Positions 42,991-54,456 of a DNA stretch of 64,000 nt are shown here, piece after piece. The stretch covers positions 248,001 to 312,000 of the forward strand of contig JAJGBQ010000005.1 in the NCBI GenBank assembly GCA_022457065.1, read 5' to 3'. Under the pieces are notes generated by a model that saw only the letters and a program-made list of their open reading frames with translations, ran no database searches and was not told where the DNA came from. A program made the position numbers and the translations under genes. This DNA is from Curvularia sp. ZM96. Taxonomy: Eukaryota; Ascomycota; Dothideomycetes; Pleosporales; Pleosporaceae. Positions within the stretch are counted from its first letter, which is position 1. Each line of letters begins with the position of its first letter.

Positions 42991-44537
42991 TCAGTGAACG
43001 CCATTAACACCGGCACTCCTGACCCCACTGACCTCAGCACCCTTAACCTTGTACGTACGCCGGTACACATCATCCACGCTATCTAGATAATACACGCCCT
43101 CCCCAATCCCATTCAGCGCACCCTGCGGCGTAAACCCCTTCTTCCCATACGCCGCTTCCCGCATCCTACAAGCCTCTTCGTACTCCTCAGGCGACGCAAC
43201 ATGTCGCCGATCCAATCTCGCAAAAAGATCTACCTTTTCCACAATCTCACTGACATCGCCCACCACCTGCATGGTGAACAAGCTACTTGCAAGACCACTG
43301 CCGTAACTAAACAAGCCAATGGTTTTACCCTGCAGCGCATCCGACCCCACAGACGAAAGCACACTCAAAAGCGAGCAGTACAAACTGGCAGTGTACATGT
43401 TACCGCATCGACTGGGCGCTTCAATGCACGACTCGATACGCGCTTTAAACTGGGGTTTACTCAGCTGCACAAACGTCGTCTCTAGCTCCTTGGACTGCTG
43501 CGATTCTTCATACGACAAGTTGTGCAGGTGCTTAGGCACGCTGGCGAAAGCCGGGTGAGACGTGCTATCCTGCAGAAAATCATGATAAAGCAGTCTGCCG
43601 TACGATTTGGATACGAGTTTGCAGTTGGGCGTGTGAAACGCCATGTGGTCGAAGATATCGGAAAAGGTTTGTCGGTTCCGCGCGAGAAGCGCATTCGCCT
43701 CTGGGTAGCGTTCGGCGTTGCTTGAGGCGCGGGCGGCGGACTTTCGGAGGTCGGTGTAGCACCCGTCGAGGGCGGATAGGTAGCAGGAGATGGAGAGCTT
43801 GCCGTCCAGAGACGGGTACTCAGAGTGCATCTCTGGCTTGTAAAAGTCGTACGTGTGCGTCATGTACGTGCCGCGGAGACCGGGGATGGAGACAATGGGA
43901 GCATTGGGTCCGACGAGTATGGCAACGCAGCCAGCTCCGCCGGTGGGTCTGGCTGAAGCCTGCTTGTAGATGGCGATGTCCGATGCTACCACAATGGCGT
44001 CCCTGCCGTCCCAGGAGCGGGATTCAACCCAGTTGATGGCGTTGAACAGGGCATTCGTGCCACCGTAGCATGCATGCACTGTATCCACGCCTTCCATGCT
44101 GTGGTTGTCGCCGAATAGCTGAGTTAAGACACTCTTGACTGACTTGGCTTTATCATAGGGAGACTCGGTACCGACTTCGAGTCTGCCTATGGATTCGGGG
44201 TTTATCGAGTACTTCTTGAGAAGCGAGGATACAGCCGTTAGGGCGAGAGAGCACACATCTGGGGTTTCTTGCTATCAGCCTATGCCAGGCTGCGTTGCCG
44301 TTCTGGGTGCGTTCATACCTTCGCGATCTGTGCAAAAGTTCATCGACTTCAGCCCAAGACCAATTGTGTACTTTCCTGCCGACACTCCCTGGGCGGTCTC
44401 AAATTGAGTCTGGTCGAGTGTCTAGTCAATTGCGTTAGTCTATTTGTTGATAATGTTACTAGCTTGATCAATGTATTTACCTGGCCAGGAACATATATCT
44501 CAATGGCCTTGATGCCCACATTCTTAGGATAAGCCAT
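42991..44537 (-). CDS. ERG13: Hydroxymethylglutaryl-CoA synthase
   Basis: Three exons (44537-44481, 44421-44319, 44258-42991) give 475 residues. The enzyme condenses acetyl-CoA with acetoacetyl-CoA to HMG-CoA, the step before HMG-CoA reductase in the mevalonate/sterol pathway. The start MAYPKNVGIKAIEIYVPGQ is typical. The catalytic triad is intact: Glu85 (VGTESPYDKAKSVKS), Cys117 (VHACYGGTNALFNAINW) and His262 (AFHTPNCKL). The C-terminal GVYYLDSVDDVYRRTY is conserved, and the last dozen residues are variable. Introns use GTAAAT/CTAG and GTATGA/CCAG. It is probably the cytosolic housekeeping enzyme. A second, pathway-specific copy cannot be excluded, since no other terpenoid gene lies in the window. 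Confidence 0.93.
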
Positions 44538-45648
44538 CTTGTCTTTTCAGTTGGTTAAAAGATGCAAAAGTAAACGTTCAGTATTGTGCTCCTAAGTACT
44601 CTGTAGTGAATCTCTTTTCCAAGTTCGTCGGTTACTTATGTACTGCATTTCCAACATGGCAAAGCCATTGCAGCTTGCGCAACTCAACAATCCATACGAT
44701 ACTTTCTGCTTCAAGTTTCACGCCATGGATTCTATTCTTTCCCTATCCAGGCAGGTGCGCTGCCGCAAAATGCTCAAAATGCTCCTAAGCCACCCCCTGG
44801 GTACGACAGCAGAGTCGGATGAATAGGTTACGCCGCGCCGTGGTGGAGGGGGCCTAACCAGACAGAGCTCTACAAAGAACGCTACCCCGTTGATTTTGTA
44901 AGCAAAATCACATGACAACTCGGCCGAAAGGTGCAAGCTGGACCCATATATGGGCCAGGATATCCAGCTCTAAACCATTCGTAATCCGTGTCTAGGAAGT
45001 CCAAGGACTACCAGCTCGATCGCAGGCCTAGAGAATGGTTATACCAAAGTTCTGTGTGAACTGCCACTCGTTGAGACGCTTTCTTGCTACAATACAACGT
45101 CCCCCAAGAGCACACTCGAAACCAGCCTGCGAATCCTTTTCACAAAGGCCGAAAGGGACAGACGCAGGCACAGCCTACAACACTAGAGATGCAATGAGAC
45201 TTTAGCCGTTGATAGGTCAGGGACAGCACCCGACAAACCAATCAGGTAAGCTCTCGTGCCGTGCCGCACCGCACTTAGCCTGCATTAGGTCCGTGTAGTG
45301 CTTCGGTGCCTGGTCTAGGCTGGGGCGAGCCATAACGTTATCTACATACGTGCAGACAGCATGCCTTGTACAGCCAGCGGTACCACCTCCACGAAGTTTT
45401 CTTACATAAAGATAACCAGTCCTTTGGCACTACACTTTCTAAACCCAGAAAGCACAAGTAGCCTTACTCTGCAACCTCATACTCCGCTTCAGCTATGCCA
45501 ACATTTTCAATCACCTACAATAGGGATACAATACGAACCAAGACAGTAGAGGATATGCAAAGTACACTCCACCATTCCTCACCAAGATCCCAATCCCCCA
45601 GTTCAACCATACACCCTGCATCTCCCCCAAGTACCAAGAACCAAGAAG
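44538..45648. other. Intergenic DNA between HMG-CoA synthase and NPR2
   Basis: About 1.1 kb holding the HMG-CoA synthase promoter and the NPR2 3' UTR. No gene is supported on either strand. Confidence 0.45.
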
Positions 45649-47470
45649 TCAGCGATGCACCACAAGCCCCGCCCCCTCACCCATGCCCCTAATCTTTGCC
45701 TCAACCACACGCTCCGCAAGCCCTAGATCTGTACAAATCTCATCAAAACAATGCATGCCGTCCAGAAACTTGAGGAGGGGAAGACCGCTTGTATCGCGCT
45801 CGTCAATCAGCCCGCTATCGTGCATGAGGCCGTGGGATTCCGGAGCGCTGAAGTGTGATTGTTGCTGTTGCTGCTGTTGTTGCTGATGTAGGTGCGTGGT
45901 TACAGACGCGACGCTGGGCTTATGCAAGGAAAAAGAAGGGTGAGGGTGGTGATGTATGCGGTCGTTTCCGCCGCGGATAGTGGTCGTGTCGGAGTCGCGG
46001 AGGTTAGCGAGGGAGGTGGCGGTGCTTGTTTGCAGGCTGGTTGGTGGTGCGGGGGGCGGAAGGGACCAAGAGGTAGCAATAGCATATTTGTGGACGCGGT
46101 AGAGGAAGCCTTTTATTACGCCAAAGGTTATGAGGCGGCGGACATCGATGCCGGAGAGGAGCTCGAGGTTCTCGAGAACCCAGTTTTTGAGCGTCAGGCC
46201 TTGCCGGAGGGATGTGTAGAGGGTGATGAGGGTTTCGTGGGAGGCTTGGTGGGCTTTGTCTTTGTCTTCTTCTTCCCTTTTCTGCGCCGCGGCGATGTGA
46301 GAACTGAATTCGGAGATCTTGAGCGTGGAGCCGACTGTGTCGCTGAGTTGCGACGTAGAGGACGAGATGGAAGTGCGTCCGTCTTGGCTCAGATCTGCAG
46401 ACTCGCTGTCCATCCAGCCTGTCTTTGCGTTGGGACCCAGCTTTATCCTGGGCACCCTGACGTAGCGCATGCATTCTTCCTTGACCTCTGCGTCGACGAT
46501 GAACCCGCCAATTTCTGCGGTGGGTGCGTAGATGGCTCCGAAGCTGAAAATGTCAAGCAGGACGAGACACCCGTAGTACACCAGATGCTGAATCGCTTTT
46601 CGTGTCAACGAGAGGTCAGTATCCGCAAGCTGCGCAATGTGTGCTATTGAGTTGACCCCGTTGATATATGGGAGGATTCGGTTTAACGTAAGATCCGACG
46701 ACACGGGTTGCTGAAGACTTGACAGGCAGATTGTGAGTACTGGTACTTGATGGGCGAGGATTGGTGGAGGTGGAGGTCTGGTTGGAAATAGCTTCAGGTT
46801 GATTGTGTTTGAGTCGTCTAGCACTTGTCAGCATAACGTTCTTCATAGGCACCAATAACCTACCAATTGGTATCATGCATTCGGCGTAATTATTCAGATC
46901 CTCGAGCACCATCTCACAGAGCGCGTATACCTTGCTTCCACCGCCTACTCCGAATCCACCGACGCCATCATCTGGGCCCGTCTCGATAGGACCTCCTTCG
47001 TCATCCCAAACACCAACCTCTTCTTTGCTCAAGAAGCCACCCTGCTCTTCCAGTCCCCGTAGCAGCCGCCCGAGTTTGCGTGCCACTTCACCATAGCACG
47101 CCCAGTCCCGTTCATTCTCGCCAATCACAATGGCAAAATTGAAGATGAATTCATTTCTACTGTATTTGCCCTCTCTGATGCAGACTGGATAGCCAATGAC
47201 GCGGTGGTGGTTGACACAAAAGGTAAGCAGACGGTCACAGAACTGCTGAGTGGGTATTAGATATTGCGTCACAGAGGAAAACGGAAACAGTGGTGTGGTC
47301 AAGGCGGAAGGAAGGTCGGAGGGTATTATGGCCCCTGGAGGGACTTGGTGGAGTACACGATTTCCTGGGAGCGGAGTTAGCGGAGGTCTTCCAACAATCT
47401 CAACAGAGGTGGTACCTTTTTCGTGGTGGAAGCGCGTGTAGAAGATGGCTTTGATTGCGCGCGTCGGCAT
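45649..47470 (-). CDS. NPR2: Nitrogen permease regulator 2 (GATOR1/SEACIT subunit)
   Basis: Three exons (47470-47416, 47364-46864, 46817-45649) give 574 residues. MPTRAIKAIFYTRFHHEKGNRVLHQVPPGAI is the family N-terminus, a longin-type fold. FCVNHHRVIGYPVCIREGKYSRNEFIFNFAIVIGE and YAECMIPIDDSNTINLKLFPT are further hallmarks, and winged-helix segments follow. Npr2 pairs with Npr3 in the GATOR1/SEACIT complex at the vacuole, which stimulates GTP hydrolysis by the Rag GTPases and so restrains TORC1 when amino acids are scarce. A glycine-rich loop (GVGGFGVGGGSKVY) and a run of nine Gln near the C-terminus, coded by mixed CAG/CAA, are low-complexity insertions. The first intron interrupts the codon after EK, as is common for this gene. 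Confidence 0.92.
45859..45886 (-). repeat. CAG/CAA tract coding for nine glutamines in NPR2
   Basis: An in-frame trinucleotide tract within the NPR2 coding sequence. It mixes CAG and CAA codons, so it should be fairly stable. Confidence 0.75.
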
Positions 47471-48070
47471 TGCAGAATATAGGCTGCGCTGCCTGACTGT
47501 ACTGAGAACTACATGCTGAGAGTGAGTTGGAGAATCGCGATGTGGGGAGCGCGCGATGAGCTCGCAGCGGTTCAGTGGTCTGTGCTTGAACGGCTGTTCG
47601 TGCCAAGAACCTGTCTTCGTTTTCGCTACATGGTACATTCTACACCATACAAAATTCATTGCCCAAAGCAATTAAGTGGATCAAGTTTCCACCCTACAGG
47701 AACGATGTCTACCCCTTTGATTTCTCTGGATTACCTCAATCAAACAACTACAACATAGTACACAAGTGTCAAAGCGAATTGGTTAACCAAACAAGAATAT
47801 TGTATCGATTATATAGCATAGTTTTCATGTAACTGTCGGAAAGCTTCATAAAAACAAACATGGCTGCTCGTCAAGGTATATACAGAAAAGAAGGCGCAAA
47901 TCCGACATCCACAGCAGGAAGACAACATGCTGTGAGCGTTGGATGCGCATAGAGGAAAGAGCGTTGAGGGTATATGGCGAAAATCGAATAAGATGACCCT
48001 CCAAATAACACCCATAGTTGAAGAGATTAGGAAAACATAAGGGCCGTGTAGAAAAAGATGTGGTCACTTG
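47471..48070. promoter_or_regulatory. NPR2 promoter and DUF7624-like gene 3' UTR
   Basis: 600 bp between two genes on the same strand. Nothing specific is recognised. Confidence 0.45.
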
Positions 48071-50585
48071 TTAGGCGTTGATAATGAGGTTGCGTTGGCT
48101 GGGGTCCTCAGGATAAGCTCCAAAAACGAACCGATACAGCTCGCTCAGCCACTTGAACGCCTCGCTCTTGCCCAGCCATTGCACAGACCGTCCAATCTCA
48201 AGTGCTGTCAGCCGGCGAAGTGGTTGTGTGTGAATGCCTCGCAGCGTTGGATCCGTAAGAACAAGCTTCCGATAGCTATCGAACAACTGACTTTGCCACT
48301 CTTCAGTCCCAAAGCTGTTTGAAGGAAGTGCGCGAATGAAGTCCGGTAGTGGCATTTGGCGATTGTAACCGGTGTTGATAGCTGCCTTGACAATCAGCCC
48401 TTTCAGGCGTATCAAGTTGGGGTCTTCTCGGCCAGCAGTGGCAGTGGAAGAAGTGTGTGCTGAAGCGTCGGAGTAGGTGGAGAGATTGGAAGAAGCGGAC
48501 GACCAACGATCGTGGGTTCGCGTCATGCCTGCCTCGGGACCAAGGACTAGGATATTGGGAACATTGGGCTCGTCTGCGGGGGAAAACTCTTCACGGTCGT
48601 CGAAGATGGTGGTTGGAGTCTCTGGTTGCATGGGGGTAGGTCTCCTCGATTGCATCGCCGAGTGGTATGACTCATTGACACTCGAGGACCTCGCAGACCG
48701 TTCCGAATACGCACTCTGGGATCGATGTGTCACTGAGCCGCGCCCCACCGAAAAGGATTGCTGACTGGGTCGTGGAGTGCCACGGTCAGGTCGCACTTGG
48801 GTCCATCCCTCACGGAACAAGTCGCACAACTCCCAGCAGGCCTGGATGGCGGACCCAAGCAGCTCCTCGTCAGCGGGTTTGCCGTCTCGACTATTTTGAC
48901 GAAGGCTGAAGAGCATCTCTGCCAACGACCAGCAAGCGTGCAGCAGCGAATCTGTCTCCTCTGGAAGCGAAGTTCGTTGTTTCATGAGGCGATGGCAGAG
49001 GGTCAGGTAGAAGTCGAGGGTACGTTCACGGAAAGTTTCGGGCAAGGTGCGGTCGTGTGCATTGTAGAGATGGTTGTTCAGCTCGAAGCTGACGCGGAGT
49101 ACCGAATCTGCTGCCTCGTCGCCGCGCTGGCGCACGTCAAAGAGGGCTTGACAAAAGTCGCGGCAAAGTTCTAATGTAGGTCGGATCTGGGCTGTGTGGT
49201 TCTCTTCTCGGCTCTCATAAAGTTTCTGGCAGAGTCGCCAACACGTCCTCCAAGCATGCTCTTGCATGTCGGCGCTTCCGCCTGCGTAGTGAAAGATGCG
49301 CGTTCGGTGGTGCTGGCTCAATTTCGCCAACGAGTTGCATAGCGTCCAGCATTCGTCCAGTGCACTTCGAAGAGCGGCCACTTCCTTCTCCGTTTCGTGA
49401 ATTCCAATGAGTGCCTCTCCCATGGTCTGCGTGCCGACCGAGGCTGATTCGCCTTCCTGCGATTGCGAAGACTGGCTGTCGTCCTGGTCGATAACAGAAC
49501 TTGCAGACGAATCCGTGGCGGTCTGGTCTTCGTACTCGGCAATGTCTACGCTCATTAGTCTCTGTCGAGCATGGTGAATTCGGGTACATACCAGCGAGGT
49601 TCAAGCTCTTACGGACACTGCGCCGCCTGAGGTCATCTTCAACAAAGTCTTCCCTGGTTTGCGCGCGTGGTGTGCTACGATCTGGGGCAACGGAACTTGG
49701 CACTGCGGTATCAATTGGGGCCGCAAATGTCGAGGACGATGAATTCTATGCGTGGTCAGCCTTGTTGAGAGTACTGAGACACATGGTGAGCGAACCTTGT
49801 CGTCGACATCGGGCAGCATGTTGGCTTCTGGTGTCGACGGCGATATCACGACGGTGTTATCCGACGTGTTTGCAGTCGACGAGGCACCAGACGTGCCCGT
49901 CCGGCTCTAGCACTCACGTCAGCCATGTTGTGTAATTATATAACCAACCCCAAAAAAGCAACGAAAGAGGGGGCCTTACGAATTGTTTGAAGCTGTCAGG
50001 CGCATGGATGACCGAGGGAGGTGCATCGTCGGAATCTGCCCTGCGTACGGCGGTGTTGAGCTTGTGCGTGAGAGGCTGTGACACAGATTAGACTAGGCGC
50101 GTGTTTCCAAAGCGACCCGCGAACGTACCTTTGCCTGGTCGTCCTGGCTCGCCGGGCTCACAAGGTCGTCAGTGCCCGGCGATCTGATGTCGCTCATGGC
50201 GTCCTCGCTAGGGGTGTTCTCCTGCGCATCGTCCTCAATCTGTAGTGGGGTCAGCCCCGCGTGCGGTCATTTTGGAGCGTCGGGTCGCGAACCTCTGTGT
50301 GGTCGGTATGGCTGGTGCCGTTGCTGTCGACGGGCGAAGGGTCGACGGTGGCGGGATATGGGCTTGGTGGAGGCTGGAGATGTTCGGAGGCATGTCCTGA
50401 GGATCTTTGGGCGTCCATTGTTAGCGCGGCACTTTCGGCAGGCGTGACAGGCGGGGGGAATCGCACCTATTTGAGAAGACGTGGGCAAAGGTGCCGGGCG
50501 AGCTGGGCGAGTCGGTGTAGGGGCTAAAAGCCGACATGGACTTTAGGCCATTTGGTGACGGCATGAGCTGCGTCGCGGTTGCCAT
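48071..50585 (-). CDS. DUF7624-like protein with recurring CWxLC helical motif
   Basis: Seven exons are inferred: 50585-50467, 50404-50293, 50239-50129, 50075-49980, 49906-49796, 49745-49592 and 49545-48071. They give 725 residues with every phase consistent. The six small exons encode 234 residues of disordered Ser/Pro/Asp-rich sequence (start MATATQLMPSPNGLKSMSAFSPYTDSP). The last exon encodes a helical region (about 290-470) in which a Cys-Trp-x-Leu-Cys-like motif recurs at roughly 35-50-residue spacing (DECWTLCNSL, RTCWRLCQKL, TLELCRDFC, HACWSLAEML, QACWELCDLF). A Ser-rich linker and a conserved C-terminal block (DPNLIRLKGLIVKAAINTGY to SELYRFVFGAYPEDP) follow. I believe this matches the DUF7624 family of Pezizomycotina. 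The function is unknown; it is probably a cytoplasmic scaffold. The start MSVDIAEYED at 49555 was rejected in favour of splicing at GCGTAG. Confidence 0.78.
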
Positions 50586-53164
50586 GCCTCAGACGACAGG
50601 GAGAGCGCCAGAGTTGGGTAGGATGTGCGCCACGGTCCAAGAAACGGCGAAGTATCGACGTCAAGTCGAAAAGGGCGAGGCTGAGCAGCCAGTCACGAAT
50701 CAGACGGAAAGGCGCGGCGCAGCAATGTTGGGCGGGCGACAAGAGCGCGGCGGCAGGTGAGAAGAGAGAGGGGACGAGACGTATCAGGGCAGGCCAGCTG
50801 CAGGAAGAGGCTCAGTGTGCTGGGGCTGGGGAGGGAGCGAGAGAGAGTGGTGGTGGGGGAGTGGTGTTGTTGTTTCAACACGGCGCCTCTGCCTCGGTGG
50901 AGAGAGAGAAAGAGTCGAGCTGAGCGAGCGAGCGTATGTAATGCCAGGCAATGTATAGCAGACAAAGCCCGCTTACAGCTGGCCGTTCACGACGCACTGG
51001 GCGCAGCAGGCGAATGGGCGGCGGGCGTGGGGCTGGGCTGCCGGCATCCTCTGCAGCCCTTAAGCGCCCAGTCGATTGCGCCAGAGACACGACGCTGGAT
51101 CCTCTAGACTCGCTCGTATCCGCGCCCGGCCTGGCGGGAGAACGCCTGTGGCTTGACGTCGTGGTTGTGTGCCCGGCTGAGTCTTCCAGCCGTATTGCAA
51201 CAGAGATGATCGCAGAGCCAGGCTCCCTATGTTGTTGCTTCTGCCGTTGCTGCTGCTGCTGCTGCTGCTGCTAAGGGCCAGGGCTGGCGTGGGTAAGACG
51301 CTAATGCATCCTTTCACAGGCTCTATCAGGTGCATCCAGGCTGCTGTGAGGATGCGGCACAGCAACGGATGCTCTGCCCTCCCTCGTCTAACCGTCGGCT
51401 CTGCTCACTCGCCCACGCTGGCCCCATCGCCATCGACGTGGCCGCCTTGCAGCAAATCCATCGAGCCGTGTTTGTGATACTGCACTCGCCATCCCACGAG
51501 CCTCTGTCTGACGCCAGCCCGAGGCCTGCAGGATCGCCCTCGGCCGCTCTCTTTCCGCTAGCTCGTCTCCAGATTCTCCAACTGTCCTGGTCCTTTCCCG
51601 CTACCATGTGCTCGGATGCCTCATGGCCCAATCAGCCCGCCTATCCGGCTTCCTCGCTACAAAAGTCCACCTTTTTTGCTTTTCTCAGCCTATCACCACC
51701 ATCAGCGCCGCCGTGTTCCCTGGCATTCTCCCCTCTCAGACGACGCTCCTTGCTACTATTTTTTATTACACGCACAAACATCTGCCCGATCCAGCTGCCT
51801 GTGCCTTGACAATGCAGCTGCTCCCGCGTTTGACATTAGCCGCGCCCAACGCCTGTCACTAAGCGCCGCAGGATCACATCTTCTCTGCTCGCCCACCAGA
51901 ATCTGCCTCCCTAATCATAGATCCGAGGCCGAGGCGATCATCTCAATTGACTGTGTCTAACCCCAATTCACCATCAAACTCAATTACGCCCGACTGCGCC
52001 CTTGTCGGCGACGTCAAAGACACTAATGGTCCATGCGTAGGGCACGAGATGCGACCATAGTCTATGTATTCGAAGCCCCACTTGATGTCGACGACTCTTT
52101 GTAGTCCCAACCGAGCCAGCCCCGCCCTCCCACTACCGGCGCTTATTCCAATGGTTTCTTTGGCACACACCCATGGCCCAACGCTCACCGGTATCCAACT
52201 TGACATGGCTCGATGCATCAAAAGACGCGATAGACGACGGCAAGCCCTTCTAGCGACTGCCACGCCAGCACCCAATTCACCGTCATTCTGGATGAAGAAA
52301 CTAGCACAGTAGCTAGTGCCCATTGTCCGCATATGTCACTCCCATCAGTATACACGCTAGGATCTTAACCTCACAACCTGACAAGCAGACACACTGAGCG
52401 ACAGGAAATCCCATTCAACAACCCCCCACCATCCCAGCCATCGGCACTTTTTCCCCTCTCCAAATCCCAGATCAACTACTTTCTCACTCACACCATCCCA
52501 CCCCACGGAACACTCCCCTTCGATCCCCGCCCTCCCCATCCCAGTCATCCATCCCAACCATTACATTACCAACCAAACGCACTAACCCCCGTCTGCCGGG
52601 TTGCCTGAAAAAAGCCACTCACACATGACGTCCAGCCTACAGCCATAATCCTCCGAGGAAGACATGGGGGGACAAGGTTTAGCTTCTTGTCAATATTCTT
52701 TTCTACCAACCAACTAAGTTCCCATCACACCACGGAAACAATCCTGCTTGATTGAGCATGTAGATAGGAATTGACGTACACCGTGTCATACACTCGCTTG
52801 CAGAAATGGCTCTCGGTCTGCACACTACAGGAAATAATGAAACTCTGCTGAGTTGCGCTTTAAAGTCGATAGGCTGGATAAAAAAGCGAATCGTTACTTT
52901 GTAAAAGAGCGGAATGCAAATCTCCGAGACTACTATGTGCATATGATATCCTCCTGTTGGTCCGAACACCTTGCCCATATAGACGAGTTCGGATGCGAGA
53001 AGCGCATCGGCTTCAGACATACTAGCTAGGCTCCATTTGGTGTCGTGCTAGACGGAAGGGCAAAATTGGCGCAGCATTCCAAGTTATCCTATTACTTCTC
53101 TAAGCTTGACATTCTTATTAATAGTCTTCCGCGTTGCGATGCCGGCAACTCTCCTCGAATACGA
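50586..53164. other. 2.6 kb region without a supported gene
   Basis: The first kilobase is GC-rich and purine-rich on the plus strand, and probably holds the promoter and a long leader of the DUF7624-like gene. A (TGC)8 tract lies at 51248-51271. The stretch 51600-52600 is pyrimidine-rich on the plus strand. Several long frames exist (for example 51330-51809), but their composition is that of low-complexity non-coding DNA. Nothing else can be assigned. Confidence 0.4.
51248..51271 (+). repeat. (TGC)8 microsatellite
   Basis: Eight perfect TGC units (CAG repeat on the minus strand) about 660 bp upstream of the DUF7624-like start codon, possibly within its leader or promoter. Confidence 0.85.
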
Positions 53165-53791
53165 TCAATCCTTAAAATTACAAAAGTAATCCATAACACA
53201 TCGGAAGTCGTCCATGGTGATGTCTAAATAGGTGTCTGGGTCAATACTGCAACCTTTTGTTCTCAACACAACGATAGGCCCAAGCCAATGCCCTGGTACC
53301 TCTCCTAGGCCTCCAAAGGATACAGCCGTATACACAGCTGGGTTGTGTACCGACCCATCCAGCAGAAATGCATCTCGACTGGTAAGCTCAATAGCGTCGC
53401 GTAGGGGACGATCGAGCCTCAAGTTCCGTCGTATTAGGCGTGGTCTTGGAGATGAGTTGCCCGTTGCATGCTCGAAGTAAGGTTTCATATCTGGGATTTG
53501 GTATGCAGTTCCTTCATCTTCGTCATATCGTGTTTCACAATGTACCCAGACAAAACGTGGACCGGCACCGGAGTCGGGGAACTCGAGGCCGAGGCGATGT
53601 TGTGGGGAAGGTCGGGCGCTTTTCTGGATGAACTTTGTGCAGAGAAGTTGGTGGCATTGCGAATCAGCTTTTTGACATTTCTTAGAACAGTAGCTGATGC
53701 TCTGGCACCTGTCGCAACGCAATTCGGCTTTTGACAGGCACATGGCACAGTCGTTGGGTGTGGCATCTCCATGGTTTTGTTGGGTGGCCAT
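53165..53791 (-). CDS. MYND zinc-finger protein (208 aa)
   Basis: This intronless protein has 208 residues. The N-terminal MYND finger is complete: Cys15, Cys18, Cys26, Cys29, Cys35, Cys39, His47 and Cys51 have the spacing expected for two zinc ions. MYND domains bind short proline-containing peptides and act as protein-protein adaptors. The rest (about 55-208) matches no domain I know. It contains a tract of charged residues and a possible beta-rich region (PAVYTAVSFGGLGEVPGHWLGPIVVLRT). Such single-MYND proteins are abundant and fast-evolving in Dothideomycetes. There is no SET domain. Confidence 0.85.
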   Translation of the reverse strand: MATQQNHGDATPNDCAMCLSKAELRCDRCQSISYCSKKCQKADSQCHQLLCTKFIQKSARPSPQHRLGLEFPDSGAGPRFVWVHCETRYDEDEGTAYQIPDMKPYFEHATGNSSPRPRLIRRNLRLDRPLRDAIELTSRDAFLLDGSVHNPAVYTAVSFGGLGEVPGHWLGPIVVLRTKGCSIDPDTYLDITMDDFRCVMDYFCNFKD

Positions 53792-54456
53792 AGAGAAAGT
53801 GGGGAATGAATCACAAGGGGGAGTAAAGAGGACGGGAAACCTATGCTATGATAGAGTTGTATGGATCCATAAGACATGCTAGTGATCGCAGTAGATATAT
53901 GTCTAGAAGGAGTTGACGGGGAGCCATCAGCGCATCCATATTCCTGCCATGATCCTAAAATGTTGACCCTTCTTTTCCTGTGAATGGTCGCTCTGTGCAT
54001 GGTTGTCGATCTCTACAGCTTCGTTAGAGCTCCGTATGGCCTACTGCAGGATGTGGCGCTGAGAATGGGGTTTCAATGTTGCACAAGTGTCGTGGTGAAC
54101 GATAAATGGCTACTGGTGGCGGGGTCAGCGTGCGCTGCTCGCTCGCCACATACGTTATGCTAAAGCGGATATTGGCTTCTGGTCTGTATAATACGCAGAA
54201 GGTTTGGCTTGTACGGATCAGTACTCACTTAGTATGGTCTAGCTCTCATTGGACTTCGCCTTAATAAGAATAATGTAAGTCCAGAAGTATTATGCATAGT
54301 CACGTGGTTGCTCTTTCACTAATAACGCTGTATTTGAACTTGCTCTTAGCACTATACATAGCAGGATTCACAACCCTTCTTATATACACAACTGCTTACA
54401 GATCCCGTCAATAATTTCGAGGGCTTTCGGGTACGCACTTGCATCATTCATTTCAT
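53792..54456. other. Intergenic DNA
   Basis: About 0.66 kb with the promoter of the MYND gene and the 3' UTR of MSK1. From 54180 it is AT-rich. No gene is seen. Confidence 0.45.

Noticed and set aside
49546..49555. ATG at 49555 as start of the DUF7624-like protein
   Set aside because: Upstream exons with consistent phases and a coding character lead into GCGTAG|AC, which joins the same frame ten bases later.
51330..51809. 159-codon plus-strand frame upstream of the DUF7624-like gene
   Set aside because: Composition is Pro/Ser/Leu low complexity from pyrimidine-rich DNA, with overlapping open frames of the same kind.
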